Source: JADCGM01 sp943370355
Lineage (GTDB): Bacteria > Pseudomonadota > Alphaproteobacteria > Sphingomonadales > Sphingomonadaceae
DNA length: 64,000 bases
Assembly: GCA_943370355.1 (NCBI GenBank)
Contig: CALRQP020000008.1
Span: 1 to 64,000 of the forward strand
Reading direction: 5' to 3'
The notes below the pieces were generated by a model. That model ran no database searches. It saw only the letters and a program-made list of their open reading frames with translations, and was not told where the DNA came from. A program made the position numbers and the translations under genes. Shown in pieces: positions 1 through 8,485 of the stretch (the first letter of the stretch is position 1; each line of letters starts with the position of its first letter).

Positions 1-564
1 CTGTACGGCCCGCGCGGCGGCGGCGTCGCCGAGGCCCGCGGCCTGATGGACCGGATCACCATCATCGAAGGCACGCTCGGCAAGGCGTTCGGGGTGATGG
101 GCGGCTATATCGCGGGGTCGGCCGCGATGTGCGACTTCATCCGCAGCTTCGCGAGCGGGTTCATCTTCACGACCGCACTGCCGCCGGCGATCGCCGCCGG
201 CGCTGCCGCGAGCATCCGCCACCTGAAGACGAGCAGCATCGAGCGCGAACAGCATCAGGAGCGCGTTGCCAAGGTGCGCCGCCGCCTGGAGGCGATCGGC
301 ATCCCGACGCTCGACAACCCCAGCCACATCATCCCGGTCATGGTCGGCGACCCGCACCACTGCAAGATGATCAGCGACTGGCTGATGGACACGCACGGCA
401 TCTACGTCCAGCCGATCAACTACCCGACCGTCCCGCGCGGCACCGAACGGCTGCGCATCACCCCATCGCCAGTGCACAGCGACGCCGACATCGACAAGCT
501 GGTCTCGGCCCTCAGCGAAATCTGGAGCCAGTGTGCGCTGGCACGCAGGGCCATGGCGGCGTAA
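1..564 (+). CDS. hemA: 5-aminolevulinate synthase, C-terminal part (5' end outside window)
   Basis: Pyridoxal-phosphate enzyme condensing glycine with succinyl-CoA, the first step of tetrapyrrole synthesis in alphaproteobacteria, feeding haem and bacteriochlorophyll. The frame is open from base 1, giving 187 visible residues of a protein usually near 400. The segment IIEGTLGKAFGVMGGYIAG contains the Schiff-base lysine (TLGKAFG), followed by the typical FTTALPPA and the C-terminal NYPTVPRGTERLRITPSP substrate-binding region. The gene ends at a TAA before a strong hairpin terminator. A hemA copy at the edge of the puf/bch cluster fits supply of precursor for bacteriochlorophyll. Upstream control sites lie outside the window. 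Confidence 0.95.
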   Translation: MYGPRGGGVAEARGLMDRITIIEGTLGKAFGVMGGYIAGSAAMCDFIRSFASGFIFTTALPPAIAAGAAASIRHLKTSSIEREQHQERVAKVRRRLEAIGIPTLDNPSHIIPVMVGDPHHCKMISDWLMDTHGIYVQPINYPTVPRGTERLRITPSPVHSDADIDKLVSALSEIWSQCALARRAMAA

Positions 565-590
565 GCCAGAGCGCCACAGCTACCGATAAA

Positions 591-618
591 GCCCGCCCGG
601 CAGACACGCCGGGCGGGC
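591..618. terminator. Hairpin terminator between hemA and the DUF3422 gene
   Basis: A perfect 10-bp stem, GCCCGCCCGG (591-600) with CCGGGCGGGC (609-618), closes an 8-base loop. It is followed on the plus strand by TTTGATTTG and on the minus strand by TTTATC. It sits between two convergent genes, so it probably stops transcription from both sides. Confidence 0.85.
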
Positions 619-633
619 TTTGATTTGGCAATG

Positions 634-1887
634 CTATTCGGAAATCCGGTGGTGCAGGCGCCGTGTGCCGAGCGCCACGAGGATGACGACCGGCACAACC
701 GCGATGGCCATGGCCATATCATGCTCGACGCCCGGAATTGCGCCGATCAGGTAACCGATCAGTGCGACCAGATAGTAGCTGATCGCAACAACCGAAATGC
801 CTTCGACGGTCTGCTGCAGCCGCAGCTGGAGCTTGGTCCGCTTGTCCATCGATTGCAGCAGGTCGCGGTTTTGCTTGGCGAGCGCGATGTCGACCCGGGT
901 GCGCAGCAGCTCGCTGGTCCAGGCGGCGCGCTGCGACAAATCCTCGAGCCGCGACGAAAAGGAATCGCAGGTGCGGACGGCGGGGACCAGCCGGCGCTCG
1001 GTGAAGTCCGCGAGGGTCTGGTAGCCGCGCACCGGGCCGATCTTCAGGCTGGCGAGCCGGTCGGTACTGAGCTGCGCATAGGCGCGGGTCGCGCTCATCC
1101 GGTAGCGGGTTGCCGACACGATCCGCGCGAGCTCGGCGGACAGGAACGTGAGTTCATCCAACAATATATCGTCTTCGGATGTGCGTTCCGAGACGGCATG
1201 GGTGAGTTCGGCGAGTCGGGCTTCCAGCTGGGTTACCGTCGGGGTCAGCTGCTGCGCCAGCGGCAGGCCAAGCAGCGCCATGTTACGATAGTTACCAAGC
1301 TCTTGGAGTCGCAGCATTAATTGCGAGGGCTCATCGCGCTCCAGCCCGCGATCCTGGACCAACAGGCGGCCGTAGCCATCGAAGTTGAGCCGGAAATCCG
1401 AGGCGATCCGCGCTGTCCCGCCTGCGACATCGCAGACGATCGTCGCTTCGGGGGCGAACCAGTGCGTCAGATCCGCCGAAGCCGGGTCGGGTCCCTCTGG
1501 GCCGACGAAGGCAATCTGCGTCGCGCGCACAATCTGGCCTGGCATCCCGGCGCGGATCGAGTCGAGCAAGGGTTCGAACAGCCCCGGGTCGAACATGTCG
1601 GAAAAGGCCCCGGACCGCAGCAGCGTGTAGGTCGCGAATTCGGTGTGCCGTTCCCAGACCAGGGTGACGTCTCCGAATGCGAGCACCGCATATTTCGAGG
1701 TGGCCGGAACGACGACGGCGGCCGCGAGGATCAGTTGGTCAAGATGCGCGCGCGCTTCATTTGATCCGCTCTCGCCGAGGTGTACGACGATCTGCATGAG
1801 CCGGCACGGCGCTGCAAAGCGCGGCAGCCGGCGGACATGCATTTCTTCGGACAAGGCCGCGCGCAGGGGATGATCGTGAATCGTCAC
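634..1887 (-). CDS. DUF3422 family membrane protein
   Basis: 417 residues. The N-terminus (HPLRAALSEEMHVRRLPRF) matches the conserved start of the DUF3422 family, proteins of unknown function common in proteobacteria. A long, mostly soluble region with helical, coiled-coil-like stretches is followed by two hydrophobic segments near the C-terminus (about residues 362-384 and 388-408) that would anchor it in the inner membrane. It lies between hemA and pufC, converging on hemA. I see no catalytic motif and assign no function. A role linked to photosynthesis is possible only by position. Confidence 0.8.
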   Translation of the reverse strand: MTIHDHPLRAALSEEMHVRRLPRFAAPCRLMQIVVHLGESGSNEARAHLDQLILAAAVVVPATSKYAVLAFGDVTLVWERHTEFATYTLLRSGAFSDMFDPGLFEPLLDSIRAGMPGQIVRATQIAFVGPEGPDPASADLTHWFAPEATIVCDVAGGTARIASDFRLNFDGYGRLLVQDRGLERDEPSQLMLRLQELGNYRNMALLGLPLAQQLTPTVTQLEARLAELTHAVSERTSEDDILLDELTFLSAELARIVSATRYRMSATRAYAQLSTDRLASLKIGPVRGYQTLADFTERRLVPAVRTCDSFSSRLEDLSQRAAWTSELLRTRVDIALAKQNRDLLQSMDKRTKLQLRLQQTVEGISVVAISYYLVALIGYLIGAIPGVEHDMAMAIAVVPVVILVALGTRRLHHRISE

Positions 1888-1913
1888 GAGCCGCAGCCTA
1901 TGAAATTGAAAGG

Positions 1914-1943
1914 AGCCGCGCCACCCTCTGGGGTGGCGCGGCT
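1914..1943. terminator. Terminator of the puf operon (after pufC)
   Basis: A perfect 13-bp stem (1914-1926 with 1931-1943) has a 4-base loop. In the minus direction it follows the pufC stop at 1949 and is trailed by CCTTTCAATTTC, a weak U-tract. It very likely ends the bchCXYZ-pufBALMC transcript. Confidence 0.8.
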
Positions 1944-1948
1944 GTTCT

Positions 1949-3067
1949 TCACTTGGTCGCGGTCATCGCTTCGGGCGCGTTGAACGCCTTGGGCACTTCG
2001 CCAGACGCTTCTGCGGTCGCCTGCGCCGGTGCCGGTGCCGGAGCAGCCATCGGCGCAGGCTCCTTCAGGATCGGTGCCTGGGCGATCATGCTGACACCGC
2101 CAAGCGGCTTGGACTGACCCTGATGGCAGGTCGCGCAATTCGCCTTGTAGGGATCGCCATGCGGTCCCTTGCGATTGGCGGGGAACACCGACTGCAGCGA
2201 CCCGATGTAGGAGTCGTTGATGTCGCGGACCATCCGGATGCCATAATAAGCCGTGCCGCGCTGCGCCCGGCTGAGGTTCCAGGCCCGGAACGACTGGGTG
2301 TTATGGCAATAGGTGCAATTGACCCCTAGCGCCTGGCTGACGTGCATCATCAGCCCGTAGGTCTTTTCCGCATCCTTGATCGACACGACATGATCCGCCG
2401 TCGGCAGCGCATTGCTGCTGGCGACCCGGATCTGATGCGCGCCGCTCAGATAGTCGGCGAACGGATCGGAGGGCAGTGACGCATAGCCGACATTGGGGTC
2501 GGGCGCATTCTGGCCGTGCCGGTTGCCGCGGATCGACTGCGGGTTGGGCGCGCCTTCCGCGATCGACCATTTATAGGCCGGAACCGGATTGCCGCGGTGG
2601 CAGGTGTAGCAGGTGACGCCGGTCTGCTTCACATGGCTCGCCCAGTGCGAGTTTATGTTCTGCGTCATCTGCACCATGCGCCGCGCGACGACCTTGGTGT
2701 ATTTCTCGTCCGACGCGAGGTTTTCGGGGTTGTGGCAATAGTTGCAGCCCTGTTCGGGCGGCGCGACCCATTGCGCCATCTCGGCCATCAGATGGTCGAA
2801 CCGGTCCTTGCTGAGATTGCCGAGAACCTTGACGTTCTGGTAGCTCGCCCCGGCGGTCGGTCCGCCGTCGGCCGGCAGTTCATAGGGAGCCGGCGGGATC
2901 GCGCCGAGCTTTACCACATGGTCGGGATCGACGATCTGCTGCAGCCCGGCCCCGCGATAGCCGGTCTGCACCGACTGTTTGGGTCCGGGCTCGCAGGCCG
3001 CGAGCGACAGGGCTGCGACGCCGACGGCGGCCGCAGTGGCGGTCCTTGCGAAATATCCGCTCATCAT
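1949..3067 (-). CDS. pufC: Reaction-centre tetrahaem cytochrome c subunit
   Basis: 372-residue periplasmic lipoprotein that re-reduces the photo-oxidised special pair of the reaction centre. Four CXXCH haem sites are visible: CNYCH (108-112), CYTCH (153-157), CTYCH (251-255) and CATCH (311-315). A signal peptide ends in a lipobox (SLAAC, Cys25), consistent with lipid anchoring on the outer face of the inner membrane. The start at 3067 overlaps the pufM stop in ATGATGA; a second ATG three bases on is equally possible. An in-frame extension upstream overlaps pufM and has no family character. The tail after residue 330 is rich in Ala and Pro and looks disordered. Last gene of the puf operon. Confidence 0.95.
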   Translation of the reverse strand: MMSGYFARTATAAAVGVAALSLAACEPGPKQSVQTGYRGAGLQQIVDPDHVVKLGAIPPAPYELPADGGPTAGASYQNVKVLGNLSKDRFDHLMAEMAQWVAPPEQGCNYCHNPENLASDEKYTKVVARRMVQMTQNINSHWASHVKQTGVTCYTCHRGNPVPAYKWSIAEGAPNPQSIRGNRHGQNAPDPNVGYASLPSDPFADYLSGAHQIRVASSNALPTADHVVSIKDAEKTYGLMMHVSQALGVNCTYCHNTQSFRAWNLSRAQRGTAYYGIRMVRDINDSYIGSLQSVFPANRKGPHGDPYKANCATCHQGQSKPLGGVSMIAQAPILKEPAPMAAPAPAPAQATAEASGEVPKAFNAPEAMTATK

Positions 3068-4038
3068 TGCGGCGCTCCCGGCAGGGTTGCAGGATCGATG
3101 ACACCCGTCGTCGGATAACTCGGCGCGTAGCCGTGCTGCATGGCCCACAGGTACCAATTGTCGACGACCGTTCCGGTCAGCAGGATACCAATGCCGCCGG
3201 TCAGCGGCGTCAGCACGGCGAACCACCAAGCCCAGCGATGGATCGATTCCATCGTGGCGTTGAACCCCATCGTCCAGCGCCAGAACAGGGCGGCGCGTTC
3301 GGAGGCCGTCCCGCGATCGGTGATCTGTTCGATCTCACGCTCGCCGCCGTAGCGCCCGACTGCGAGGATCGTCGCACCGTGCATCGCGAACAGCAGGGTC
3401 GAACCGTAGAGGAACGCGATCGAGAGTGCGTGAAATGGGTTGTAGAAGAGGTTGCCGTAGCGGATCGAAAAGGCTGCGGTCCAGTCGAGGTGCGGGAAGA
3501 TGCCGAACGGCACCGCCTCGGCCCAGCTGCCCATCAGCATCGGGCGGATGAAGCCCAAAGTTATGATCAGGAAGATGCCGGCCGCAAACGCCCAGGCCAC
3601 ATGCGTTCCCATGCCGAGCGCGCGGGCGCGGCGGAAGGTGCGGAGCCACCAGAGCAGCAGCGACATCGTCATGCAGAAGCCGGCGATCTGCCACCAGCCG
3701 CCTTCGGCGAGCGGCACGAACATCTTGAAGCCCCATTGTGGGCCGGGTGGCTCGAGCGCGAGCCATGGCAGCTGCCGCACGAACTGGATCGGGTCCCAGT
3801 TCACGCTCGCGAACATGTTCAGGCCGATGATTTCGAAGGCAAGAAAGGCGAAGACCAGCGCGGCCATGCCCGTCGTGCCGAGATAGATCGGTCCGATCTG
3901 CGCAGCGCCGATCTTGCCGAGCCAGTAGTTATAGAAGCCCTCCCCGCTGCGCGAGAAAGTGCTGTCCCGCAGTGCCGGCCCCGCTTCGAGCGGGCCGCGC
4001 ACCTGCACCTGGGTAAACATGTTCTGATAGCGTGCCAT
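3064..4038 (-). CDS. pufM: Photosynthetic reaction centre M subunit
   Basis: 324-residue, five-helix core subunit that with PufL binds four bacteriochlorophylls, two bacteriopheophytins, the quinones and non-haem iron. Visible landmarks are GTHVAWAF (accessory pigment region), HLDWTAAF (special-pair histidine), NPFHALSIAFLYGSTLLFAMHGATI (iron-ligand histidine, QA site) and a second iron ligand near the C-terminus in ESIHRWAWWFAVL. The start at 4038 (MARYQNMFTQVQ) is the family start and is preceded by GGGGGAAA. It lies 14 bases after the pufL stop and overlaps pufC, so the three are co-translated. Confidence 0.97.
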   Translation of the reverse strand: MARYQNMFTQVQVRGPLEAGPALRDSTFSRSGEGFYNYWLGKIGAAQIGPIYLGTTGMAALVFAFLAFEIIGLNMFASVNWDPIQFVRQLPWLALEPPGPQWGFKMFVPLAEGGWWQIAGFCMTMSLLLWWLRTFRRARALGMGTHVAWAFAAGIFLIITLGFIRPMLMGSWAEAVPFGIFPHLDWTAAFSIRYGNLFYNPFHALSIAFLYGSTLLFAMHGATILAVGRYGGEREIEQITDRGTASERAALFWRWTMGFNATMESIHRWAWWFAVLTPLTGGIGILLTGTVVDNWYLWAMQHGYAPSYPTTGVIDPATLPGAPQ

Positions 4039-4052
4039 CGCGTGTTTCCCCC

Positions 4053-4877
4053 TCAGGACCAGATCGGCAGGTTGAGCCACCACGTCCACCATTCCGGCCA
4101 GCCGCGTGTCCACAGCGGCCCGGAGATGATGATGCACACCGCGCTCCAGAAACCTGCCGACAGCGCGAGGAACAGGCCAAGGCGATGGATACCGAGCGTG
4201 CCGACCGAATAGCCGATGGTGTCGCGGAAGAAGGCGTCCTCATATTCGGGCGACCGCACCGACTCGCCGGGCTTCGGATTGACCGAGGACAGCACGAGCG
4301 CGCCGTGGAAGGCGAGCGCACCGCCGGTCACGAAGAAGAAGCTCACCGCGAGCATGTGCGCCGGATTGTAGTGGAAATGCAGATATTGGTAGCCGGTGTT
4401 CGACACCCAATCGAGGTGGCTGAAGATGCCGTAGGGAAAGGCAAATCCCCAAGCGCCGAGCAGCCAGGGCCGGATCACCTCCAGCGACACATAGGCGAAG
4501 ATCGCAAAGCCATAGGCGAATGGCACATGATAGCCGATGCCCAGTTTTCGGCAGATTTCGACCTCACGCAGCGCCCAGGAGACAAAGGCTCCGATCGCGC
4601 AGATCGTGATGATTTGCCAGAACCCGCCTTCACGCAGCGGCGCAAGAGCAAGGCCGTAACTGATGTCAGGCGGGGCGATGCTGATCAGCCAGGGATTCCA
4701 CGTTGGTCCCAGCGATGCGGCATAAAAGATCAGCGCGGTCCCCAGTGACGCGAAGATCGCCGTGGTGACGCCGAAAAAGCCGACATAGAAGGGGCCAGCC
4801 CAGAAATCGAACAGGTCGCCGCCGATGAGCGTGCCACCTCGCACCCTGTATTTTCGCTCGAAGCTCAGCAGCGCCAT
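4053..4877 (-). CDS. pufL: Photosynthetic reaction centre L subunit
   Basis: 274 residues, the usual length. The start MALLSFERKYRVRGGTLIGG is typical. Five membrane spans carry the pigment and cofactor ligands: YHVPFAYGFAIFAYVSLEVIRP (accessory BChl), SHLDWVSNTGY (special pair), HYNPAHMLAVSFFF (iron ligand) and GTLGIHRLGLFLAL (iron ligand, QB region). It pairs with PufM to form the transmembrane charge-separation core. A long hairpin separates it from pufA upstream, so reaction-centre mRNA is probably less abundant or stable than pufBA mRNA. Confidence 0.97.
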   Translation of the reverse strand: MALLSFERKYRVRGGTLIGGDLFDFWAGPFYVGFFGVTTAIFASLGTALIFYAASLGPTWNPWLISIAPPDISYGLALAPLREGGFWQIITICAIGAFVSWALREVEICRKLGIGYHVPFAYGFAIFAYVSLEVIRPWLLGAWGFAFPYGIFSHLDWVSNTGYQYLHFHYNPAHMLAVSFFFVTGGALAFHGALVLSSVNPKPGESVRSPEYEDAFFRDTIGYSVGTLGIHRLGLFLALSAGFWSAVCIIISGPLWTRGWPEWWTWWLNLPIWS

Positions 4878-4931
4878 GCCACACCTCCCGGCACGCCAGC
4901 TCCGGCGCGCCGCCTTTCAAGGAATTGTTGT

Positions 4932-4981
4932 ATTTCGAGTGACCGGGGCGGGACCTGGCCCGAGCCCCGTTCACTCGAAAT
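4932..4981 (-). promoter_or_regulatory. pufA-pufL intercistronic stem-loop
   Basis: Two 18-base arms (4932-4949 and 4964-4981) pair with a single mismatch around a 14-base loop that can add a further GGG/CCC pair. It lies just after the pufA stop and before pufL. In Rhodobacter, hairpins at this position block 3' exonuclease decay and raise pufBA over pufLM mRNA. The same role here is inferred from position and stability. Confidence 0.85.
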
Positions 4982-4996
4982 CTTGCACGGACTCGA

Positions 4997-5170
4997 CTAG
5001 GACGTAGCCGCAGGCGCCGCTGCCGCCGGTGCGGTGTGCGGGCCATCCAGCCAGTTGAACTTGTCGGTGCTGAGCAGGATGAAGTGGATCAGCAGTGCCA
5101 GCACGAACAGGAAGATGAATAGTGCGACCAGCGCACGGCGCGGATCGAATATAAGCCAGATTCTCCACAT
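4997..5170 (-). CDS. pufA: Light-harvesting 1 alpha polypeptide
   Basis: 57-residue single-span antenna protein. The cytoplasmic N-terminus MWRIWLIFDPRRALVALF is typical of LH1 alpha. The span ALLIHFILLST carries the histidine that ligates bacteriochlorophyll a, and KFNWLDG follows on the periplasmic side. The C-terminal tail is Ala/Pro-rich. The start ATG at 5170 is preceded by GGAG eight bases upstream. It lies 46 bases after pufB. An overlapping frame in the same region has no family character. With PufB it forms the LH1 ring around the reaction centre. Confidence 0.96.
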   Translation of the reverse strand: MWRIWLIFDPRRALVALFIFLFVLALLIHFILLSTDKFNWLDGPHTAPAAAAPAATS

Positions 5171-5216
5171 GATGTGGCTCCTTTACGGTTTGAAACTGTA
5201 GCCCGGTCGGTCCCGG

Positions 5217-5372
5217 TCAGAACCAGGGACGCCAGTTCCACACGAGGAAGTGCGCAACGATTGCCACGACCGTGAACAGCACGAAGCTCGTGATGAACAG
5301 CTTGTGGAATTCCTTGGCTTCTTCAGGGGTCAGGTAAGTACCTGGTCCCATTCTATCATTTGGATCGCTCAT
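5217..5372 (-). CDS. pufB: Light-harvesting 1 beta polypeptide
   Basis: 51-residue antenna subunit. The polar N-terminal part LTPEEAKEFHKLFITSF is diagnostic of LH1 beta. The span VLFTVVAIVAHFLVWNWRPW holds the BChl-ligating histidine and the aromatic C-terminus. The start at 5372 (MSDPNDRMGPGTYL) was chosen over a longer open frame reaching 5822, which overlaps bchZ and is not homologous. It partners PufA, and no pufQ is seen between bchZ and pufB. Confidence 0.96.
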   Translation of the reverse strand: MSDPNDRMGPGTYLTPEEAKEFHKLFITSFVLFTVVAIVAHFLVWNWRPWF

Positions 5373-5404
5373 TCTTACGTCTCCGTGGTTCGCGACGAGG
5401 ACAA

Positions 5405-5476
5405 GAGCGTGAAACACGCTCCCCGGCGGCATCCGGGCGGGCCGAGTGCCCGCGAGGATGGGGTGGCCCGCGCGGG
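5405..5476 (-). promoter_or_regulatory. Hairpin-rich bchZ-pufB spacer
   Basis: The 139-base spacer between bchZ and pufB (5373-5511) carries three short perfect inverted repeats: GAGCGTG/CACGCTC around AAA (5405-5421), GCGGGC/GCCCGC around 5 bases (5437-5453), and the palindrome CCCGCGCGGG (5467-5476). They could act in mRNA processing or 5' stabilisation of the puf messenger. I do not recognise a PpsR-type operator here. Confidence 0.5.
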
Positions 5477-5511
5477 TCCGGTCTGGATCGTGCGGGGAAG
5501 GTGGACCGCGC

Positions 5512-6957
5512 TCATGCTGCGCGGCTTTCGGTGATGGCGAGCGCGAGGCGCTCGGCTGTGACGGACGTTTCGCCGGCCCGGCGAGCGGCGCGCTCGGCGG
5601 CGTCGCGAATGCGCTTAGCAGCGGAAATACGCACGAGAACGGGTTCATGCTCGACAACGACGTCGAGCTCCTGCTTGGCGTCTTCGTCCCATTGCAGCGC
5701 GCGTTCGATGCGCGCCGGCGTCGCCTCGGCCTTGTCGAGCTGTCCGGCGAGCGGAAGGATGTGGAAGAGCGCGTCGAACAGCGCGTTGCACACTTCCTGG
5801 ACCAGATAGGTCGCACCGGCAAAGCCCATGAACGGTGTGCCGGTGTGGCGGCGGATCACCGCCCCCGGGAAGCTCGCCGGGATATAGACGCCCCGCGAAC
5901 CGGCGTCCGCCATGTACATGCGCTCGTTGAAGCTGCCGAACATGATCAGCGGCGGCTTGGTCTTGATCGCTTCGATCACCGCGGCATTGTCGGGCTTGAC
6001 CCCGGCCGAGCGCTGGAATGCAAAGGTGCAGGGCAGCCCCATATCGTCTTCGAGGAATTTGCGGATGCCGCGCGCATAGGTTTCGTTCGCGACGATCGCG
6101 AAGCTCGCCGTCCCGAAAAAATCCTGCGTGACCGAGCGCCACAGATCCCAGAGCGGCTTGATCGTCGTGTGCTTCTCGCGCTCGATGAACGGCTCCGGAT
6201 CGAGGCCGGTAAGTTCGCCGAGCTTGCGCAGGAACAGCGTCGTCGACTCCAGCCCGATCGGGGCCTGCAGGTAAGGCCGCTCCAGCGCTTCGCAGAGGCC
6301 GCGGCCGAACTCGCGGTACATGCAGACATTGACCTCGGCATCGGCGAGCTTGCGCACGTCGGCGAGATGGCTGCCGAGCGGGAACACCAGTCCGACTTCG
6401 GCCCCGATGCCCTCGATGAGGCGACGGATTTCGGCGAGGTCGGACGGCATGTTGAAGGTGCCGTACATCGGCCCGATGATGTTGACTTTGGGCTTGGCGC
6501 CCTCGCGGCGCGGCCGCAGCGCGGGCACCTTCTTGGGTCCGAATTGCGTCCACAGCCAAGTCAGCGCGCGGTCGCCCGACTGCCACTGATCCTCATCAAT
6601 GGTGCGCGGCAGGAAGCGCTGGATGTTGGTCCCCTCAGGCGTCACGCCGCCACCGATCATCTCGGCGATGCTGCCGGTGACGACCACAGCGGGCAGGTCC
6701 GGATCGAGCGTCTTCCACGCGCGCTTCATCGCGCCTTCGGTGCCGTCGCGGCCGAGTTCCTGCTCCCCCAGCCCGGTGACGACGATCGGCAGCTCATGCG
6801 GCGGCAGGCCGTCGGTATAGTGCAGCACCGACGTCACGGGCAGATTCTCGCAGCCGACGGGGCCGTCGATGATGACCTGCAGGCCCTTGATCGCCGTGAA
6901 GGCGTAAACCGCCCCCCAATAGCCACCGGCCCGGTCATGATCGAGGATCAGCGTCAT
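5512..6957 (-). CDS. bchZ: Chlorophyllide a reductase subunit Z
   Basis: 481 residues. With BchY it forms the nitrogenase MoFe-like catalytic component that reduces ring B of chlorophyllide a using electrons from BchX. The N-terminal LDHDRAGGYWGAVYAFTAIKG and the cysteine in DGPVGCENLPVTS (Cys36, cluster-binding region) are typical, as is GSIAEMIGGGVTPEGTNIQRFLPRTIDEDQWQ, spread over the middle of the chain. The C-terminal part is helical and charged, as in the BchZ/BchB group. It overlaps bchY by ATGA (6954-6957), implying coupled translation. Last bch gene before puf. Confidence 0.96.
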   Translation of the reverse strand: MTLILDHDRAGGYWGAVYAFTAIKGLQVIIDGPVGCENLPVTSVLHYTDGLPPHELPIVVTGLGEQELGRDGTEGAMKRAWKTLDPDLPAVVVTGSIAEMIGGGVTPEGTNIQRFLPRTIDEDQWQSGDRALTWLWTQFGPKKVPALRPRREGAKPKVNIIGPMYGTFNMPSDLAEIRRLIEGIGAEVGLVFPLGSHLADVRKLADAEVNVCMYREFGRGLCEALERPYLQAPIGLESTTLFLRKLGELTGLDPEPFIEREKHTTIKPLWDLWRSVTQDFFGTASFAIVANETYARGIRKFLEDDMGLPCTFAFQRSAGVKPDNAAVIEAIKTKPPLIMFGSFNERMYMADAGSRGVYIPASFPGAVIRRHTGTPFMGFAGATYLVQEVCNALFDALFHILPLAGQLDKAEATPARIERALQWDEDAKQELDVVVEHEPVLVRISAAKRIRDAAERAARRAGETSVTAERLALAITESRAA

Positions 6958-8483
6958 ACGCCCACTGACTCCTCCGCCTTGGCGGCGGCGATGCGCTTGG
7001 CAGCGAACTTGGCTTTATATTCGGGGCGGTCGCGCGGAGTATTTTCCCAGACTCCGGCCGCATGGCCCGTGCCCACACCTTCGAAGAAGGCCGACATTTT
7101 GTCGAAGCGGTGCTGGTTGGCGAGCGCGGCGTTGACGACCATCGCGAGGCTGCCAGCGCCGGCCGGACCCATCAGCGGCCGGGCCGAGATCAGATTGGTG
7201 AAATAGAGCGCCGGGATCGACTTCTGCTTGGCGTGCTGCACCACAGGCGTAGTCCCGATCGCGAGGTCCGGGCCATATTCCTCGACCGCGGCAATATCCT
7301 GTTCGAGGCTGGCGCGGTATTGGACGCGCACGCCCTTCGCTTCCAGCCATTCGCGGTCGGGGTCCGACCAGATTGTGCGCGGGCAGGCGGTGCCAACATA
7401 GGGCACGTCCGCGCCGCTCTCGATGAGCAGCCGCGCGACCAGCAATTCCGAGCCTTCATAGCCCGAAACGGTGATGCGCCCCTTGATCGGCTTGGCGGCG
7501 AGCGCCCCGGCGATGGCTGGTAGGAACTTGTTTTTGCTCGCGTCGATCTTGTCTTGCGCGATGCCGCAGGCCGCACCGATTGCATCGAGCCAGGCGGCAG
7601 TGCCGTCGCGGCCGACCGGCGCTGATCCGACCACCTTGCGCCCGGCGGCTTCGAACTCGCGAACGCTCGCAGTGTAGAAGGGGTGGATCGCGCCGACGAC
7701 GGCGCAGTCCAATGCCGAATAGAGCTCGCGCCATTCGCGGGTCGGCACCACCGGTCCGGCGGCCAAGCCGAGCGGTTCGAGCATCAGGCCGATCCCCGGC
7801 GGGTCGGCGGGGAACATCTCGCCGAGCAGCGTCACCGTGGGCCGGTCAGGCCGTTCCTTGGGCGCAGCGACCGGGCCCTGTTCAGCCTCGCGCCGCGCAT
7901 AGGCGAGCATCGCGCCGGCGAGCACGTCCTTCGCCTCGGCATGCGTCGGCACCCCGAAGCCCGGCACATCGATGCCGATGATGCGGACGCCGTTGATCTC
8001 CTGCGGCAGCAGTTGCAGCGGCACGCCGCTCGCGGTCGGCACGCACAAGTTGGTGACGACGACGGTGTCGTAAAGCGCCGGGTCGGCGATCTGATAGACG
8101 GCCTCGCGGATGTCCTCGAACAGCTTGCCGGTGACCAGCGTCTCCGACGAGAAGGGCACATAGCCGACTGTCCGCTTCGCGCCGTAGAAGTGCGAGGTGA
8201 AGGTCAGGCCATAGACGCAGCAGGCCGAGCCCGACAGGATCGTCGCGGTGCGGCGCATGCGCAGCCCGACGCGCAGCGAGCCGAACGCGGGGCACATTGA
8301 TTGCGGCTGGTCGTGCGGTCCCTTTGGATAGTCGGCGGCATAGCGGTCGAGAATCTCGCTCTTGCCGGCCTTCGCCGCGGCCTCGTGCATCGTGCCCGCG
8401 CCCGCATGGCAACCGGCACCCTCGCTCTCGGGCGCTCCGAGATCGATGCGATCGGTTTCGCGGGAGGGGGTTTCCAGATCCAC
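6954..8483 (-). CDS. bchY: Chlorophyllide a reductase subunit Y
   Basis: 509 residues. NifD-like partner of BchZ. Conserved cysteines are visible in GCHAGAG, SMCPAFGSLR, GSACCVYGLTF and NLCVPTASG, which would hold the Fe-S cluster at the subunit interface. I chose the GTG at 8483, two bases after the bchX stop (TGA-GC-GTG), because the open frame further upstream only runs antisense to sense through bchX and has no BchY character. A CTG six bases earlier is an alternative. It overlaps bchZ by ATGA. Confidence 0.93.
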   Translation of the reverse strand: MDLETPSRETDRIDLGAPESEGAGCHAGAGTMHEAAAKAGKSEILDRYAADYPKGPHDQPQSMCPAFGSLRVGLRMRRTATILSGSACCVYGLTFTSHFYGAKRTVGYVPFSSETLVTGKLFEDIREAVYQIADPALYDTVVVTNLCVPTASGVPLQLLPQEINGVRIIGIDVPGFGVPTHAEAKDVLAGAMLAYARREAEQGPVAAPKERPDRPTVTLLGEMFPADPPGIGLMLEPLGLAAGPVVPTREWRELYSALDCAVVGAIHPFYTASVREFEAAGRKVVGSAPVGRDGTAAWLDAIGAACGIAQDKIDASKNKFLPAIAGALAAKPIKGRITVSGYEGSELLVARLLIESGADVPYVGTACPRTIWSDPDREWLEAKGVRVQYRASLEQDIAAVEEYGPDLAIGTTPVVQHAKQKSIPALYFTNLISARPLMGPAGAGSLAMVVNAALANQHRFDKMSAFFEGVGTGHAAGVWENTPRDRPEYKAKFAAKRIAAAKAEESVGV

Positions 8484-8485
8484 GC

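Noticed and set aside
5217..5822. Long open frame ending in pufB
   Set aside because: Only the last 51 residues match LH1 beta; the upstream part overlaps bchZ in another frame and is low-complexity.
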